This document shows positions 63,801 through 64,000 of a stretch of 64,000 nucleotides of DNA, piece by piece. Under the pieces are notes generated by a model that worked only from the letters and a program-made list of their open reading frames with translations, was not told the DNA's origin and did no database searches. The translations under genes and the position numbers were made by a program. The stretch is taken from assembly GCF_038502225.1 (NCBI RefSeq), contig NC_091341.1:3294626-3358625 (forward strand), written 5' to 3'. The stretch comes from Cherax quadricarinatus. Lineage: Eukaryota > Arthropoda > Malacostraca > Decapoda > Parastacidae. The stretch's first letter is position 1, and the number at the start of each line of letters is the position of its first letter.

Positions 63801-64000
63801 TATCGAAGATAAGGTAGCTCACAGCAAGCAGGGATACCGGGTAAGATTATATATGTATATAACAAGGAGACTCGAATCTACGAACCTTGGATCAATGGTA
63901 CCTTGTTCCAAGGTTCGAGTCTTCTTCGACCAGAGATCAGTGTTTGTGAATATTTCGCCTGTGCTTGTGAATTCTAAGCATATATATATATATATATATA
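63801..64000. other. inverted B-box-like words and (TA)n at the edge
   Basis: CGAACCTTGGA at 63881-63891 faces TCCAAGGTTCG at 63907-63917. A (TA)n run begins at about 63980 and leaves the window. Confidence 0.6.

Overview
This window looks like repeat-dominated intergenic DNA from a large arthropod genome, most likely a decapod crustacean such as a crayfish or shrimp. That assignment is inference. It rests on very long dinucleotide arrays, many minisatellites, and dispersed families (non-LTR retrotransposon tails, Penelope-like terminal repeats, tRNA-derived SINEs, a short inverted-repeat element inside (TA)n tracts) that match my general picture of decapod genomes. I find no host protein-coding gene, rRNA gene or convincing functional tRNA gene. 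Almost every long open frame is either a retroelement remnant or a tandem repeat whose unit happens to lack stops.

Layout. 0.3-2.4 kb: minisatellites. 2.4-10 kb: fragments of LINE families A, C and D, Penelope-like (PLE) terminal sequence and one SINE. 10.4-15.2 kb: simple and tandem repeats. 16.4-19 kb: a decayed minus-strand LINE (ORF1-like CCCH region and ORF2 endonuclease-like region) cut by (TA)n and an inverted-repeat element. 19.1-19.7 kb: an inverted PLE pair. 20.6-22.7 kb: tandem repeats. 23.1-24.5 kb: a LINE-B reverse transcriptase copy. 26.3 kb: a full-length-looking tRNA-derived SINE. 27.8-29.5 kb: an inverted-repeat element, then a near-perfect 2 x 477-bp palindrome carrying the C-terminal GIY-YIG region of a PLE, then (TA)n/(GT)n. 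33.6-35.85 kb: two minisatellites. 38.3-40.1 kb: a hub of (TA)n arrays with PLE, inverted-repeat and tRNA-like pieces. 40.5-42.7 kb: LINE and PLE pieces. 43-45.5 kb: two large satellites (20-bp and 30-bp units). 47.4-48.6 kb: polypurine minisatellites. 49.15-50.27 kb: a 418-bp tandem PLE terminal array. 52.5-55.7 kb: a nest in which a minus-strand LINE (E) is split by a PLE fragment and a CR1-like LINE (D), itself cut by a 63-bp tRNA-like insertion. 59.8-60.4 kb: three tRNA-like SINE heads. 60.8-61.9 kb: a second LINE-B copy. 62.7-63.8 kb: a LINE-C copy with a piece of LINE-A inside.

The most interesting theme is the Penelope-like material. At least four sequence families in the window share one compact motif, (C/T)TGA-N-(G/A)A, then a short stem-loop, then GAAA. 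This is the arrangement of a hammerhead ribozyme core, which is known from Penelope-like terminal repeats. These copies repeatedly occur as fold-backs (head-to-head inverted pairs) or as tandem terminal repeats. In two families the core changes from CTGANGA to TTGATAA, which would keep the C3-G8 pair as U3-A8. Catalytic activity is not shown by the sequence alone. An assembly or long-read artefact must be excluded for the largest palindrome.
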